Below, one piece after another: positions 1-12,618 of a DNA stretch of 64,000 nt. The position numbers and the translations under genes were made by a program. The stretch's first letter is position 1; each line of letters opens with the position of its first letter. Under the pieces are notes generated by a model. It had not been told where the DNA came from, ran no database searches, and saw only the letters and a list, made by a program, of their open reading frames with translations. This stretch comes from Citrus sinensis. Its lineage: Eukaryota > Streptophyta > Magnoliopsida > Sapindales > Rutaceae. The stretch is taken from NCBI RefSeq assembly GCF_022201045.2, contig NC_068562.1:4632001-4696000 (forward strand), in the 5' to 3' direction.

Positions 1-2700
1 CTAAAGTAATAAACGCAATACAAACCAGTTTTTATTTACCATTTCGGGAAAGAGATTAATAACTTGAATTTTGGGGAACTTTGGGTTTTTTAGTATCATT
101 AATTCTTGTTGTCGGTGGATGGTGGCCTTGTTAGCCTTAGATTACTACAACTGAAGGAGATAAGAAACAATTTTAGTCCTACAAACCGTGCTGCTTTTGA
201 AATTGAAAGTGGACCTAAAAACGATTTAGAGGAATCCAAACTTGGGTTAGCAATATTCTCCGAGCATTATAAGGCTCGTAATAATACTCCCAAAGGATAT
301 AAAGTTTGCATTCTACAAAAAGCATGCTCTTTTTAAGGGCCCTTCACCATCATTCAAGGAATATTGATCGACTTTGAGTTAACTGGGACAATATATTTAC
401 GACGAACTTTTGCTCACATAATAAACAAGCATTTTAGTTGCCGTTAATGGCTTTAATGATATACGGCTTTTGAAAAAAAAAAAAAAAACTTTTGACTAGT
501 GATCTATGTCATTCGTCCGGTGATAGAAATTTTTTTTATGTTGGAGCAAGAGTTCAAGCTTTTAGAAATTTATTATGCATTTATATATATTTATAGGTGA
601 GAAGAAAATCCGGTCAATTTTATTAATTATCTCATGGTATATTAAAGACACAAGTATCATTGATCTACGAGCTCAAGTAACAGGTAACATAAATTTACTT
701 TAAACTATTTGTAGGCCCTTGCTGCAATAGTGTGGGTATGGATCTTTTGAGTATATGCATTTGTTAGAGAACCTTATTAAACTAAAAACAAAAAGCAGCT
801 TGGGATTTAAAAAAAAAAAAAAACTAAATTTCAGGTCAAGTTAAGAGATTAGAATGAGAAAAAAAGGGGCTCTTGCCAGGGTCCCCTTGGAGGTTGTCTT
901 GGTGCCCCTACCTCATACTTTTTTGTCTAGAAGCAGGTGTTGACTTTATCTACGATCTAGATGAATCTGAAATAAAGATGAATAATTTTTTTTTTACTGT
1001 ATCCTTGCATTGCCCATCATTCAATTAATTTTTCATTTAATTTGTTCTTTTATCTCTCAATTAGAGTTTCTGCTTTTGATGGAAAAACATCATACATGGA
1101 CAAGGATAGGTCTACTTATAAAAATCACGCTGGACCATGTTTTCCCACATGATCACCGTATTAGGATTTCAGTAACGTGATGTCATCCCTGTTCGTTAGA
1201 TTTTGCTTATTTATTTATTCATGTGGTTTATTTTTTTCTCTTTATTAGCTCAATTTATTGTTTCTTGTCTTTTATTTCGGCTACCCACAATCAATAAACA
1301 GTTTTCTTTTGGATTGGAGAAAATACGGCATTGCGATACTTTCTTTCTTATATAATAAATTTTGTTGGCTCATAGATTTGGTATTAAATAACTATACCAC
1401 CAAAAGCAAAAACAAAAGATTTTGGCATTAAAGTGAATTGAAGTAACCACGTATATAAGATATTGTTTCCTAGCTTCTTAATGATCATCCAAATAGACTC
1501 GACAACAACGAACAAACCCAATTGAGGAAGCAAAATAATTTGAACAACATGATGAATTATATTATATATATATATATATGATATAATACAGCTGCCGTAT
1601 AACAACTACAAAAGGTGCTTGTGTTGTGATTGAACCAAACTGAAGAAACTAGCGAATAGCGATCACCACCAAATATCCGATTTCTTTCAAAGCGAACTTA
1701 ATTGACCTGTCGTGTCAATCAATAGCTTCTGTGATTAGGGTGGTTCAGGCTTTGTGTGGTAAATTCATAGTAGTGGACTTTGTTCCTGGCGCATTTTTGC
1801 TACATCAAAAGAAGTAAATAAATTGTATAAAGGAAAAGGACGGACAAGCTGTGCGAAATAGCGAATCAAGCAGTCGAATTAATTGTAAAAAAAAAAAAAA
1901 AAAAAAGAGTGATTTGATTTGCCAAGACTTTCGTACCGTAAAAGCAAACGGCGTCGTCTCAACGTTGTAGGATTGTCATGTAGCCGCTTAGGATCTGTGA
2001 GTAGTGTAGGAAGGAAGAGGTAGTAGGGCCAGTTGTGAAGCTGTCTACTGCTGTGAAAAGATCAGATGCACAGTTTGTCTTCTGCCTGTGCGAAAAATCC
2101 TATTGAAGCTAAAGGCCCCCCTCAGCCTCAAAGCCTGCCTCTCTCTCTTCAGACACATTAAAAGCCATTAGCCATTAGCTAGCCATTAGCAAGCCCACAC
2201 TGACTGTCCTTGTTTATTTATTTTTTAAAACATATATTAATATTAATACACTGCACCACCCACAGTGGGACGTTGTTTTTAACCGCTGGGTTTTGGGGAT
2301 ATTTACCCGAGAGGCTGAGCGAGCAGTCATATATCCACTTGAGAAAGTCAGGTTTCTTAGGTTCCAAGTACCAGCTACTATTGCTATACTTCGTGGTACA
2401 ATGTTCTTGCATTGGGGTTGTTTTTTTTTTTATTAATTAATTTAAAAAAAAAAAAAACGTTTTAAGGTGGGAGGGGGAAGGAGAGAGTCTTAAAGAGAGA
2501 AAAGAAAGAAAAGAAAGGCGAGAAGGGTGGGGAGGGGAGCGTAGGGTAAAGCAAAATTAAAGAAGAGGTCTTTCTCATACACAGATCCCTATGGAATGCA
2601 GCAAAGATGCCCAGCATTGCTTGTTGGAACTCATTCCTTTTGTTTAGTTTAAAGGAACTTGCTTTGTTCTCATTTGAAATCTTTTTTCATTGAGACAGAC

Positions 2701-2746
<46 letters not shown>

Positions 2747-2990
2747 AGATTGAGTCGCAGGAGTTTTAGATTTGTTTAGTTGTGTAGTTAGATTCACTCC
2801 GATCACTCTGCTACTAGAAAACAAAAAAAAAAAAAAAGCCCATGTCTTAACTTTGAAAATGGGGTGAAGAGGTGTTATGATTAGTTTATTAGCTTGCCAA
2901 TGATTGACTTGCCTAGCATCAAGAGAAAAAGAAAATTGCCTAGAATCTCAGCTAAGTGGGGATAGTAACAACCTTGAGAGTTGAGAGAAG
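1..2990. other. Upstream flank and leader of the ANT gene
   Basis: No convincing gene is seen in the first 2.5 kb, which is AT-rich with several A runs (for example near 473 and 1889). The last few hundred bases are probably ANT promoter and leader. They hold a purine-rich tract around 2465-2545, a GA microsatellite at 2705-2742 and several short upstream ATGs (about 2842, 2858, 2876 and 2900) that each close before the ANT start. No TATA box can be assigned with confidence. Confidence 0.5.
2705..2742. repeat. GA dinucleotide microsatellite in the ANT leader
   Basis: About 19 uninterrupted AG units lie roughly 250 bp before the ANT start codon. GA/CT tracts are common in plant 5' leaders and core promoters, and can bind BPC/GAGA-type factors. 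Whether this one does is inference. Confidence 0.9.
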
Positions 2991-5900
2991 ATGAAGTCCA
3001 TGAACAATGATGATACCAACAACAACAACATTAACAATGATAACTGGTTAGGCTTCTCTTTGTCTCCTGACATTAAAATGGAGGTTCCTCAAGACCCTCA
3101 CCCCCAAACACAGCCTTCCTCTCCTTCTACTTCTGCTGTTATGCCTCCCCCTTCAGTCCCTTCGAGCCTTTTCCAATGCCTACCTTATGGCTTTTACTAT
3201 GGCTTTGAAGGTGAAAATAGTAGCTTGTACTCTCCTTTACCTGTCATGCCTCTCAAGTCTGATGGTTCTCTTTGTATTATGGAAGCTCTCAGCAGGTCAC
3301 AGCAGCCTCAAGGTTAGGCTCATACTTCTACTAGCATATTATTTTCTCTCGGGCTTCGTTTTCTGCTTTGGCCTTTTAATCCTTTTGACTTTTCATGTGA
3401 AGGAATGGTGAGTACTACTGCCACGACTACTTCAACACCAAAACTGGAGGACTTCTTTGGTGGTGCAACAATGGGGACCCATCACTATGAAAGCAATGAC
3501 AGAGAAGCCATGGCTCTCAGTTTAGACAGCATGTATTACCACCATAACCCTGAAAATGAGCCCAGCAGCCAAAATTGCCTAAACCAACTCGAAGAAAATT
3601 CTAGGCACCAGCAACAACAGATTCAGGACCAACAGTACCAGTACTATACTACTGGTTTTAGGAGCCATGAGATGTTACTGGGAGACAAAGGCAAAGAAAT
3701 CCAGGTAGCAGATTGCAATCTGCAGCTCCCAGCAATGGCGGATGATGGGATGCATGGCATGAAGAATTGGGTTTCAAGGAACTATGCCACTGAACAGGCA
3801 ATGCAACAGAAATTACTTGGTTGCATGAGCCACAATGGAGGTGAATCTGGGGACATTAGTGCAATGCCATATGGAGATTTACAGTCTTTGAGTTTATCCA
3901 TGAGTCCTGCTTCCCAATCTAGCTGTGTTACTGGTTCACAGCAAGTCTCTCACGCTGTGTCAAACTGTGCGGCTGTGGAAAGAAAGAAAAGAGGGTCAGA
4001 AAAAATGGATCAGAAGCAAGTTGCGCATAGGAAGTCTCTTGATACATTTGGGCAGAGAACCTCTCAGTATAGAGGTGTTACAAGGTTAGTTTAGTTACTT
4101 CTATATTCTCAAACTTTTTTTTAAAATTTTTTTATTTCTTTATTAATCTGTTTCATCTAAAGTGTTTTTAGAACTGAGCTTAAATTAGGCTTTTATCTTC
4201 CAAAAGTTATTTTTTTTTCTCGGCATATTTGTGCTTCCTCTGCCTTTTTTTTGGCCTGTATTTTCCTTATAATTTTTTTTCCTGATTTTTGTCTCCGTAT
4301 TTTTCTCTCAGGCATAGATGGACTGGTAGGTATGAAGCTCATCTGTGGGACAACAGTTGCAAGAAAGAAGGACAAAGTAGGAAAGGAAGGCAAGGTTAGT
4401 ATCAGAGAAAGATGAAAAACTCTATGATACGCCACGCTATGTTTTTACTTTCAGTGACTCTGCATTTTCTGGTCAGTTTTTGTTCTTGACCTGAATTTAC
4501 TATAAATGTATTACTGATTTTTGGTGTTTTTTGCTTGGACGGGGATGCCATTTCAATCGAATGATGATTCTTAGTTTATCTGGGTAATGCTCTTTTCCCA
4601 TGATATTTATATTCCATGTTTTAACTTATTCGGTCCTTTCATATATTGTTGAACAAGTAATTACAAATTAATAATTTCAGGGGGTTATGATATGGAAGAG
4701 AAAGCTGCAAGAGCTTATGATCTAGCTGCACTTAAGTACTGGGGGCCCTCGACGCATATCAATTTCCCTGTAATGTTCTTTTCTTTTTTAATATTAATTT
4801 CCTCCGTAATGATTTGATTCTCCTTTCATGTTCCAATATTATTAAGGCCTTTTTCTGTTTTATTTCTGATTAAGTGCAATTATTGTGTCTTATTAGCTGG
4901 AAAATTATCAAAAAGAACTTGAAGAAATGAAGAATATGAACAGGCAGGAATATGTTGCTCACTTGAGAAGGTGAACCATTAATTCAACTCATTCCATTAC
5001 AGTGAATGCTAACCATTTTATCTTTTAGATTAAATCTAAGTATAATTTCTTTGCAGGAAAAGTAGTGGATTCTCGAGGGGAGCTTCAATATACAGAGGAG
5101 TAACGAGGTCCTATTATCCTCTTCTTAATACTTGAATTGAAATATTATCAGTAGAATTAGCCTGTTATCAGTTGATAAACAGTTTCTATTGTTTGAGAAT
5201 TTTATTTTTGTTGTAATTTTAGCAGACATCATCAACATGGAAGATGGCAAGCGAGGATTGGCAGAGTTGCAGGAAATAAGGACCTTTATCTTGGAACATT
5301 CAGTGAGTTCTTATGAAGCTTGAGTTTCTTAGGCTGAAACTCTCTTATGATATTACTAAGTACTGTGTTTACTTTGTCCAATAATGTTTGGACAAACAAT
5401 AAGAGATGAAAGCATGTGTTCTTTATGACTTTGAAAGGCCCTCTTAGTCTTTCAACCATTTTTCTTGTGATGTTTACTTAAGGCTGAACTTTGGGATTGC
5501 ATAATGCAAGTAGTCAGCAGTGGCCTAAGCTTTTGTTAAAGTTTTGTCAGTCAGGTTTTAAAAAAAAAAAAAGAGCTTTTTTAAGGCTGTTGTTACACCA
5601 GATGCATGGGCAAAAGATATTCCACACCTCAACTTGTTAATTAAAATAATTTTTTGAATCAATTTGTAGTAACCTAATTTAAGTTTTCATTTAACTAAAA
5701 TTTCAGGCACACAGGAGGAAGCAGCTGAAGCCTATGACATTGCGGCAATAAAATTTCGCGGGGTGACTGCTGTAACTAACTTTGACATAACAAGGTACGA
5801 TGTGGAACGAATCATGGCAAGCAGTAACCTTCTTGCTGGTGAACTTGCCAGGAGAAACAAGGAGATGGGGCCTGGTAATGATGCTCCTAATCAAAACCCT

Positions 5901-6362
5901 TCTGCTCATAATGGCAACGGGGATCTCATACTCTCTCAGAAGGACAATGAAAGTGATCCACCAGATTGGAAACTAGTCTCATATCAATCATCTCAGCAAC
6001 TTGAGCATAAAGCACCAAATATGAGTATTATCAATAACTACAATGCTCATTTGTTCTCGTTGGCCCCGGACAGTGTGATTGCGATGGATGCAATGGGCTC
6101 AGCTCAGCAAGAAGTTGAGAGCTCAGCCAAGATGGGGAATCATTTGTCAAACGCATCTTCATTGGTGACTAGCTTGAGCAGCTCAAAAGAAGGAAGCCCT
6201 GATGGAAGCAGCGTGCCAATACCATTTACGATGCCTCGTACAGCATCCAAGTTGTTGACCAGCCCAACAAACACAGTGAATTCTTGGATTCCTTCCGCGG
6301 AACTGAGGCCTGCACTCTCCGTTCCTCACATGCCAGTTTTTGCTGCATGGACTGATGCTTAG
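2991..6362 (+). CDS. ANT: AINTEGUMENTA (AP2/ERF transcription factor, two AP2 domains)
   Basis: Nuclear transcription factor that promotes cell proliferation and growth in ovules, floral organs and other lateral organs. Exons: 2991-3312, 3403-4084, 4312-4394, 4575-4583, 4681-4769, 4897-4970, 5057-5107, 5226-5302, 5707-6362. They sum to 2043 nt (680 aa), somewhat longer than Arabidopsis ANT (about 555 aa). The protein starts MKSMNNDD and then has NWLGFSLSP. The ANT-lineage motifs [23 protein letters not shown] and [14 protein letters not shown] are present. AP2 repeat 1 spans roughly residues 328-394 and repeat 2 roughly 430-488, each opening with YRGVTR and joined by the conserved linker ending [18 protein letters not shown]. 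The C-terminus ends [10 protein letters not shown], as in ANT. The fourth exon is a 9-bp micro-exon (VYL). The leader contains several uORFs. Family and orthology to ANT rather than other AIL/PLT genes are well supported by the N- and C-terminal motifs. Confidence 0.96.
4575..4583 (+). other. ANT: 9-bp micro-exon of ANT
   Basis: The bases TTTATCTGG are flanked by ttag on the left and gtaatg on the right. Joining CAAG (exon end 4394), this micro-exon and GGGGTTATGA (exon start 4681) gives QVYLGGYD, the conserved core of AP2 repeat 1. Without it the frame and the YLGGYD motif are lost. Such a micro-exon is known in AP2/ANT-family genes. Automatic gene finders often miss it. Confidence 0.95.
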
Positions 6363-9300
6363 ACTAGACTTTTAGCAATAGTAGTTTTAAGTCTTTGCAT
6401 GAACAAAACAAAGCGGAGGGAAACAAAAGTTTGGTTTATTGTGGGGTTTTTTTTTCCCCTTGTGGGGGAAAAGAAAAAAATCAAAATGGAGGTGCATGTG
6501 GGACATGTGAACACAAGAGAGGATTTTATTAGCTTATTATCTTTTGAAGATCCTGAAAAGAAATTGGTGGGGAAGGAGCTTTTAAGGACATTATGATTGA
6601 AGTCTATGAAATGATATATGCAATATTGGGGGATGACCCCCTCAATGCTCAATTTTCATAATTTAGATTCTGCTTTATTGGTCCTTTTTAAGTACAAACC
6701 AGCTCAGCGTTTGTCTTCCTATTGATAATTTAATCAGAAATGGTCTATAATACTTTTTAGCCTTTTGACCATAATATCTCGGATCATAGCACCCGCTGGT
6801 TCTCTCTGGCCATAACAACATCATTAGCTACATCGCTATCGCATTTCATATCCTAGCTTTCTCCAAAGCCAAAGGTAAAAGACATTCCATCACCATAATT
6901 CGAAGAAAACTGATAAAGGAGGTAATGCGGGTGGAAATGGATTCTTATTTGTGGAGTTCTTTAGATGTCATGATTGTGCTCTAATGGTCCAAAATTATGT
7001 GGAATTGTTTGCTAATAATGTTAGAACTTGAAATCAGTTCCTGTAGCAAAAACCTTAAAATATATATTCACACACACACACACACACACGCACTTACTTT
7101 ATAAGCCCACTGAGGCGTTAACAGCTGTATGCTAATGATGCTGCTTGCATTTGCACAAAAGCTATTTCATGTCCAAGCGTGGGCTTCATATCTTCAATAA
7201 CCAGTCAAACTTCACCAATGCATGTGTATCACTCGAGTAGTGTGATTTCTTCTCTTCTCTTGCGAACGCTTCACGGGTGTGACTTGCTCTCTCGTGTTCA
7301 TTTCATGCTCACGAGCATATGGATTCACGAACAATAATTGGAAATTAATTCGTTAAAAACTGCATGCATACGGACATACGGTTGTGTTTTAGACCAAGCT
7401 TTGACTTAGTGGAAGGCTTCTGTTCCTTTTATTGACTGCAAAATTTAGGAAGTCAATATTACTTGCTAAAAATTATAAATACTTATTAGATTTCTAGTAG
7501 ATTGTAACCAATTTAAATAGGAAAAAAAAAACTAAACTATATAGATTTTATTATTCTTTTTGTTTTTTTGCTTTTTTTAACGAAGGCTGTGCCTGTAAGG
7601 CTGTAAGTCACACAACTTTGTATTCAAGAATATGGGGTCTCTAAGGTTTTTCCATAATAGCATTTAAACGAAGAGATTCAAGAATATGTGAATTTAACAA
7701 TTAGCTCCCTTGCAGTTTGGAGTTGGGAGTCATGGAAATGAGACAAAGCTGAAACCCGTTAGCGCGAAGGGGTTAAATCTGCAACATGAAGAAATTCAAA
7801 TTAAAAAGAAGAAGTTCGTGCGGGACCGGAGGGGCAGCAGAAAACAGTCGTGTTTTCTGAGTTGTTACATCAATGGCTATTTTAGCCAATCAAAACTCAA
7901 AAAGTTTTGGAATCGTAAACGCACAGCCAACATGTACCCACAGAGCAGAGGATATCAAATATATGCATATGCAATGGCATACGTCTTTCCTCCATACCAT
8001 TAGTTAAAGCAAACTGGCACCACAAATATTTAATAGTGCTGGTCACAGCACCTTCAACACCGAATGCGTACAATAATAATTTTTTTAAAAATCTTTAAAA
8101 CGTCAGTCAAGAATAAATTATTTGAGCATTTAGTGTTATAGGGGTTATAATCCACAACTTAAATGTGTGCGGAGATTTTAGAAGACTGAAATTATTTTAT
8201 AAGGGAGGAAATTATTTTCATTTAATTATTTTATAATTAAGAGAATACTGAAACTAACTCTCATAATATATAAGCTCGAATTCATCCACTTTCAATATTT
8301 TGAGTATAAAGATTTCACTATGATAAAAAGTAGCTTTAATATATTTAAATTCACATGATAGCTCAAATGTCAGTCAAATCATGCGTGATTGACTGAATAG
8401 AGGTGCTTGGCTTACCTCTCTTACAAATTCATAAATTAAAATCATGCATGGTTAAGGACTAGTTTGATAATATTATAGTTCTTAAAATAATTAGTGTTAG
8501 TTGTGTTATAAAAATAATTAATTATAAAGAAAATCAATTAAATAATTAATAAAATTTATTTTAAAAATAATGTTAGTTTTAAACTATTGTAAAATTTATT
8601 TATAAATTTATAAACATGTGAAAATAATTTTTTTATTGTGTATATATAATAATTGATAACTAAAGTAAATATTTTATGATATTAATTTATTTTTTTATTT
8701 TGTTATCTCAATATAATTGGCATTACTAATAATATCTTCAAAGTTAATAATTTAAATTTCTAATTACTAAGGAGAATTTTGGATTTTCAAAATAAAAATA
8801 AAAATATTTGAAATTGTATTAAGTATAAAATTGATTCTCAAAATCAAATTTTGAAAAACTACTCATTTCTTACTTTTCAAAATCTATTATAAAATTTAGT
8901 ACTTTTGCCAAAAATAACTATTAAAAAATTTACCAAACCCGAAATTAACTTTTTAAATTTTTTAAAAATTAATTTTGAGTCTTCTAAATAACAATTCCAA
9001 ATGGGCACGAAATGTAGGGACAAGTCGAGTTCTTTTTCTTGTTTCGGGGCCTGTATTTTAACCACGTTTTTGCGTTTAATCAAGAGATCTTGCCCGTCAC
9101 CGTAAGGGAAAAAAAGTGATGTTTTCTTCGGAAAAAGGGGCGGAGGTAAAAGAAAAGAAAAGAAAAGAGACTGTTCCACGCCAATAAAAAAGAAAAATAT
9201 TGTTCTAAACTAAACCGTGTCACCGGCTGACCACTCTCTTTCTCTCAAGATGTGTGTACTGCTAGCTTCTTTTTGGGACCCCAATAGCTACAAAAGCAAA

Positions 9301-9629
9301 TTTGTGAAAGCTTAAGTACTCCCACCAAAAACTAATCGCATTCTTTAACTTTCAAATTTTATTTGATCAGGTCAGCGTACTATAGCGAATTGCCAAAGAG
9401 TACAGGATTTTATGGCGGGAAAATTAGGTTCAGAAGAGTTGCCATGTCACGGCATGGAAAAACTTTATGTCAAAATAATTCATGATGATGGCTGCCAGCA
9501 ACCCATATGCTGTTTAACAAACCCATTTTCATAGTTTAGCAAATACTCATATTTCTTAATCACAACAAAAAGTCTTCGTCAAATAACGTTCTTGTGATCG
9601 GATTAATTAGAGGCTTTAACTTTGGGAGG

Positions 9630-9667
<38 letters not shown>

Positions 9668-11169
9668 TGTGATTAAGGAGATCAGAATGAGTTGGCAAGA
9701 TTGAAAATTAGTTGCCTATGAAGTATGAATCCACAATGACTGGGATAAGTTGTTCTACAGCTTGAAGATCTCACTTTCATTCGATCGCCAAAGGAATAAG
9801 ATGATAATTTCAACGCACATCTCTTTTGACTTGTATGGGACACTACTTTTTCTTGTTTTCTTGGTGATTAATTCTGAGTTAGATGCCTTTAACGAAGCAG
9901 GCGTGCGCGCCTAATGGCCAACGCAAATCTAAAAGCAAAAAGGACGCGATTAATTAAGATCAAAATGAGTGGCTTAACTCGGCCTTAAGCAGACAAAAGA
10001 AACAACTTGACAAGCGATCCCATACAGACTGCTATAACATAACACAGTAGCACATAAAGACAGCAACAGTGCGGCGCCAAGAACAACAAGGTCAAAAGAT
10101 TTGGTGGAAAAGAACATAAACAAATTTCAACATATGAATTGTCTTCAATTTCATAAAGTTGTACGATATCGTCCAAATTTTCATGCGTCGAGTCAATGGA
10201 TCAAATCACCGAATTAATTCTGATGAGTTTGTAACGCAACAACGAACTTGTTGAAAAAGGATTCCGGTTTCATCATGTTTCCTTATGAAGCTGTAAGACA
10301 ACGAGAGATAAGCTGCCATTAATCATGCAAATTAATGTCGGCGGGACTTTCTTAGAAGGTTGCTAAGCCTAAAGATCAGTATTAATTGCAGCAGAATAAT
10401 TTCCAATGACTCGACTGCTTTATGTGATTGCAGGAGCATCAATAAAACTAATTTCTTCTTCAGTGCAAATGTATGAGACCATCATTTGTGTTTAATTGAA
10501 ATCATGCATATTAATTAGTGTCGCGCCAACCATCTGCTTATCACATCGCTTTGGAACAACTAAGTTAATCATGTATAGATATTAAATTAAACTTGGTACA
10601 ATATTTAAATCATCATTTGGCCATCGATCAACAGTAGAAAGATTGCTCAATCGAAATGAAATCTCCTTTAACTTTATATTAGTACGTACCCACCAGTGAC
10701 AAATCTAAGTGCACTATTGTTTTGGTTTCATGTAATGATGGTGTCCCCATGCAGATCAATAATTCAATTCCCAGTGACCAAACTGAACCTTACTGCATTT
10801 ATAATCATCATGAATCCTCTTGTTTATTATAGATAATTTGGATTTAAGAAATGTTTTTACATAGAACACGAAGAATAACAAGTTTAATAGTTCTCTCAAA
10901 AGAAAAGAAAAGAAAAGAAAAAGTTCTCATAATAGTTTTCCAAAAGAAAATTCTTAATAGTAATTTTTGTTGAATGTCTGAGTCTCTCCAAGTGATTAAT
11001 TATGAGAGTTTAAGTGCTTGTGTGATATGACTTATTTTAATGGCTATAAGTATTTATTTAATCTCATAAACTCTTATCATAATTTTTGTTATTGTTTTGT
11101 TGTTTTTCTAATAGAGCTTTTCAAGCTTAAATAAACTATTTTACCTCTATTAGGAAAAACTCAAATTTT
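6363..11169. other. Gene-free region downstream of ANT
   Basis: Begins with the ANT 3' UTR (to roughly 6660). The rest shows no ORF with recognisable similarity and no spliced gene model. It holds a CA microsatellite (about 7070-7088), a very AT-rich stretch (about 8030-8960) and a GA microsatellite (9634-9664). The AT-rich stretch may include an old transposon, but I could not define its ends. Confidence 0.55.
9634..9664. repeat. GA dinucleotide microsatellite
   Basis: About 15 uninterrupted AG/GA units in intergenic DNA, with no gene start nearby. Confidence 0.85.
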
Positions 11170-11621
11170 AGGCTTTTGAGAGCATAGGTTGAAAAGCTAT
11201 TTTTAAATGTTAAAATATCTAAAATATTCTCTACTTATTTAACAATCTTATTTTATTCTCTTCACAATATAACTTTAAAAAGTTTGTCTATTAAAGTAAT
11301 TTTATAAATTTTTAATAAAAGTTCTTATTGACAACCAAATAACTAAAGTTTTTTGAGTAAAAACTTTAGTTACAAAAGCTCTACTAATAAAGGCTCTACT
11401 TATATAAGTTCTACTTATTTAACAATCTTATTTTATTCTCTTCATAATATAACTTTAAAAAGTTTGCCGATTAAAGTAATTTTATAAATTTTTAATAAAA
11501 GCTTTTATTGACAACCAAACAATTAAAGTTTTTTTAAGTAAAAACTTTATTTACAAAAGCTCTACTAATAAAATCTTTACTTATATAAACTCTACTTGAA
11601 AAGTTGTACCAAACGAAGCCT
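11170..11621. mobile_element. Probable MITE with internal 180-bp tandem duplication
   Basis: The left end reads AGGCTTTTGAG; the right end read on the other strand is AGGCTTCGTTTGG, giving imperfect terminal inverted repeats. Similar 7-bp flanks (AAATTTT and AAATTCT) could be a decayed target-site duplication. Inside, a segment starting TCTACTTATTTAAC at 11230 recurs at 11410 with few changes, so the core is two copies of a 180-bp unit. There is no coding capacity. It resembles non-autonomous hAT elements, but the class is inference. Confidence 0.55.
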
Positions 11622-12230
11622 AAATTCTTTACATATGACTGTGGGAATTTAACTAAAAAAAATGAACCTCAGTCGAACATAATATTGATTTTTTTGAAAA
11701 AATTTATTTGACACAATTTTTTTTTTAAAACCTAATGCATTTGGTTTAGCTTTTTTACAGAACATAAAAAAGAGATAAATAGTTAATGTACTAATGTAGA
11801 AATTAAGTAAGACCAAAATTTATGATCCCATGTAATTAATTAGAACCATTCAAATTGATGATAATTAACTCACTTGGAATTGTCCCCGGCGAAAATAATC
11901 AGGAAAAGTTGGATATTGCCACCCCTTTTTAGTTATTTTTAATTTTTTCCCGAAAATGTCTCTACCTATGTTTGTAATACACTCTTCTAGTTTTTTATTT
12001 ATTTTTTAAATTAAAACTCAAAGTAGTATTTTGTTATTTTTCCTTTCATAATATTGTTGTTTCCCTAGACACAAATTAAAAAGTTTCTCAATAATGAATT
12101 TTTTAATGTCAATCATTGACTTAAACCACACATATTTTAAAAAACAATCTAAAGTAGAAAAATATTCAATCAGTGAGAAATAGAAAAAGAATAATAGATT
12201 ATTTTAAATTTACGTAATTTATGTTGGTTG
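11622..12230. other. AT-rich intergenic DNA between two MITEs
   Basis: No ORF, RNA gene or repeat boundary could be supported here. Confidence 0.5.
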
Positions 12231-12238
12231 GGTAGGAA

Positions 12239-12610
12239 TAGGGTTGGCAATGGGATGAGATTTACTAATCCCAGTCCTGTCGCGTATATGCAAATGGGAT
12301 GAAAAAACATTCTATTCATGTCCCTATATTTGTTTTTGGAACAAAAATATGTCCCAATCTCATCCCAAAAGAGATGGGATCCTGCGTGATCCCATCCCAA
12401 TTGGTAAAATTTTCATTCTTAATCGGCAATGAGACGGGATGGGGTGGAATTTGTTAATCTCACTCCCGTCCTGCATATGTAATTGGGATAAAAAAATATC
12501 TCACTCCCGTCCATAAATTTTTTTATGAGACAAAAATATGTCTCAATTCTGTCCCAAATGGGATGGGATCCCGCAGGATCCCATCCCATCGGGAAAAATT
12601 GACATCCCTA
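12239..12610. mobile_element. Non-autonomous hAT element (372 bp) with 8-bp TSD
   Basis: Termini are TAGGGTTGGCAA on the left and TTGACATCCCTA on the right, which are imperfect inverted repeats. The element is flanked on both sides by GGTAGGAA (12231-12238 and 12611-12618), the 8-bp target-site duplication typical of hAT transposons. Internally it is a diverged direct duplication of about 185 bp, rich in gggatgggatcc-like blocks. No transposase is encoded. It belongs to the same end-family as the element at 52998-54014. Confidence 0.85.
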
Positions 12611-12618
12611 GGTAGGAA

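Noticed and set aside
106-336. 76-codon ORF with a stretch (LQLKEIRNNFSPTN) loosely like the region before a receptor-kinase domain
   Set aside because: The resemblance is short, no kinase motif follows, and the flanks are AT-rich non-coding DNA. It could be a very old fragment but cannot be supported.
7710-8003. 97-codon ORF, lysine-rich
   Set aside because: No recognisable domain, no splice partners and no codon pattern distinguishing it from chance ORFs.
8455-8960. Possible AT-rich transposon between CTAGTTTGAT and ACCAAACCC-like ends
   Set aside because: The ends match poorly and no target-site duplication is visible.
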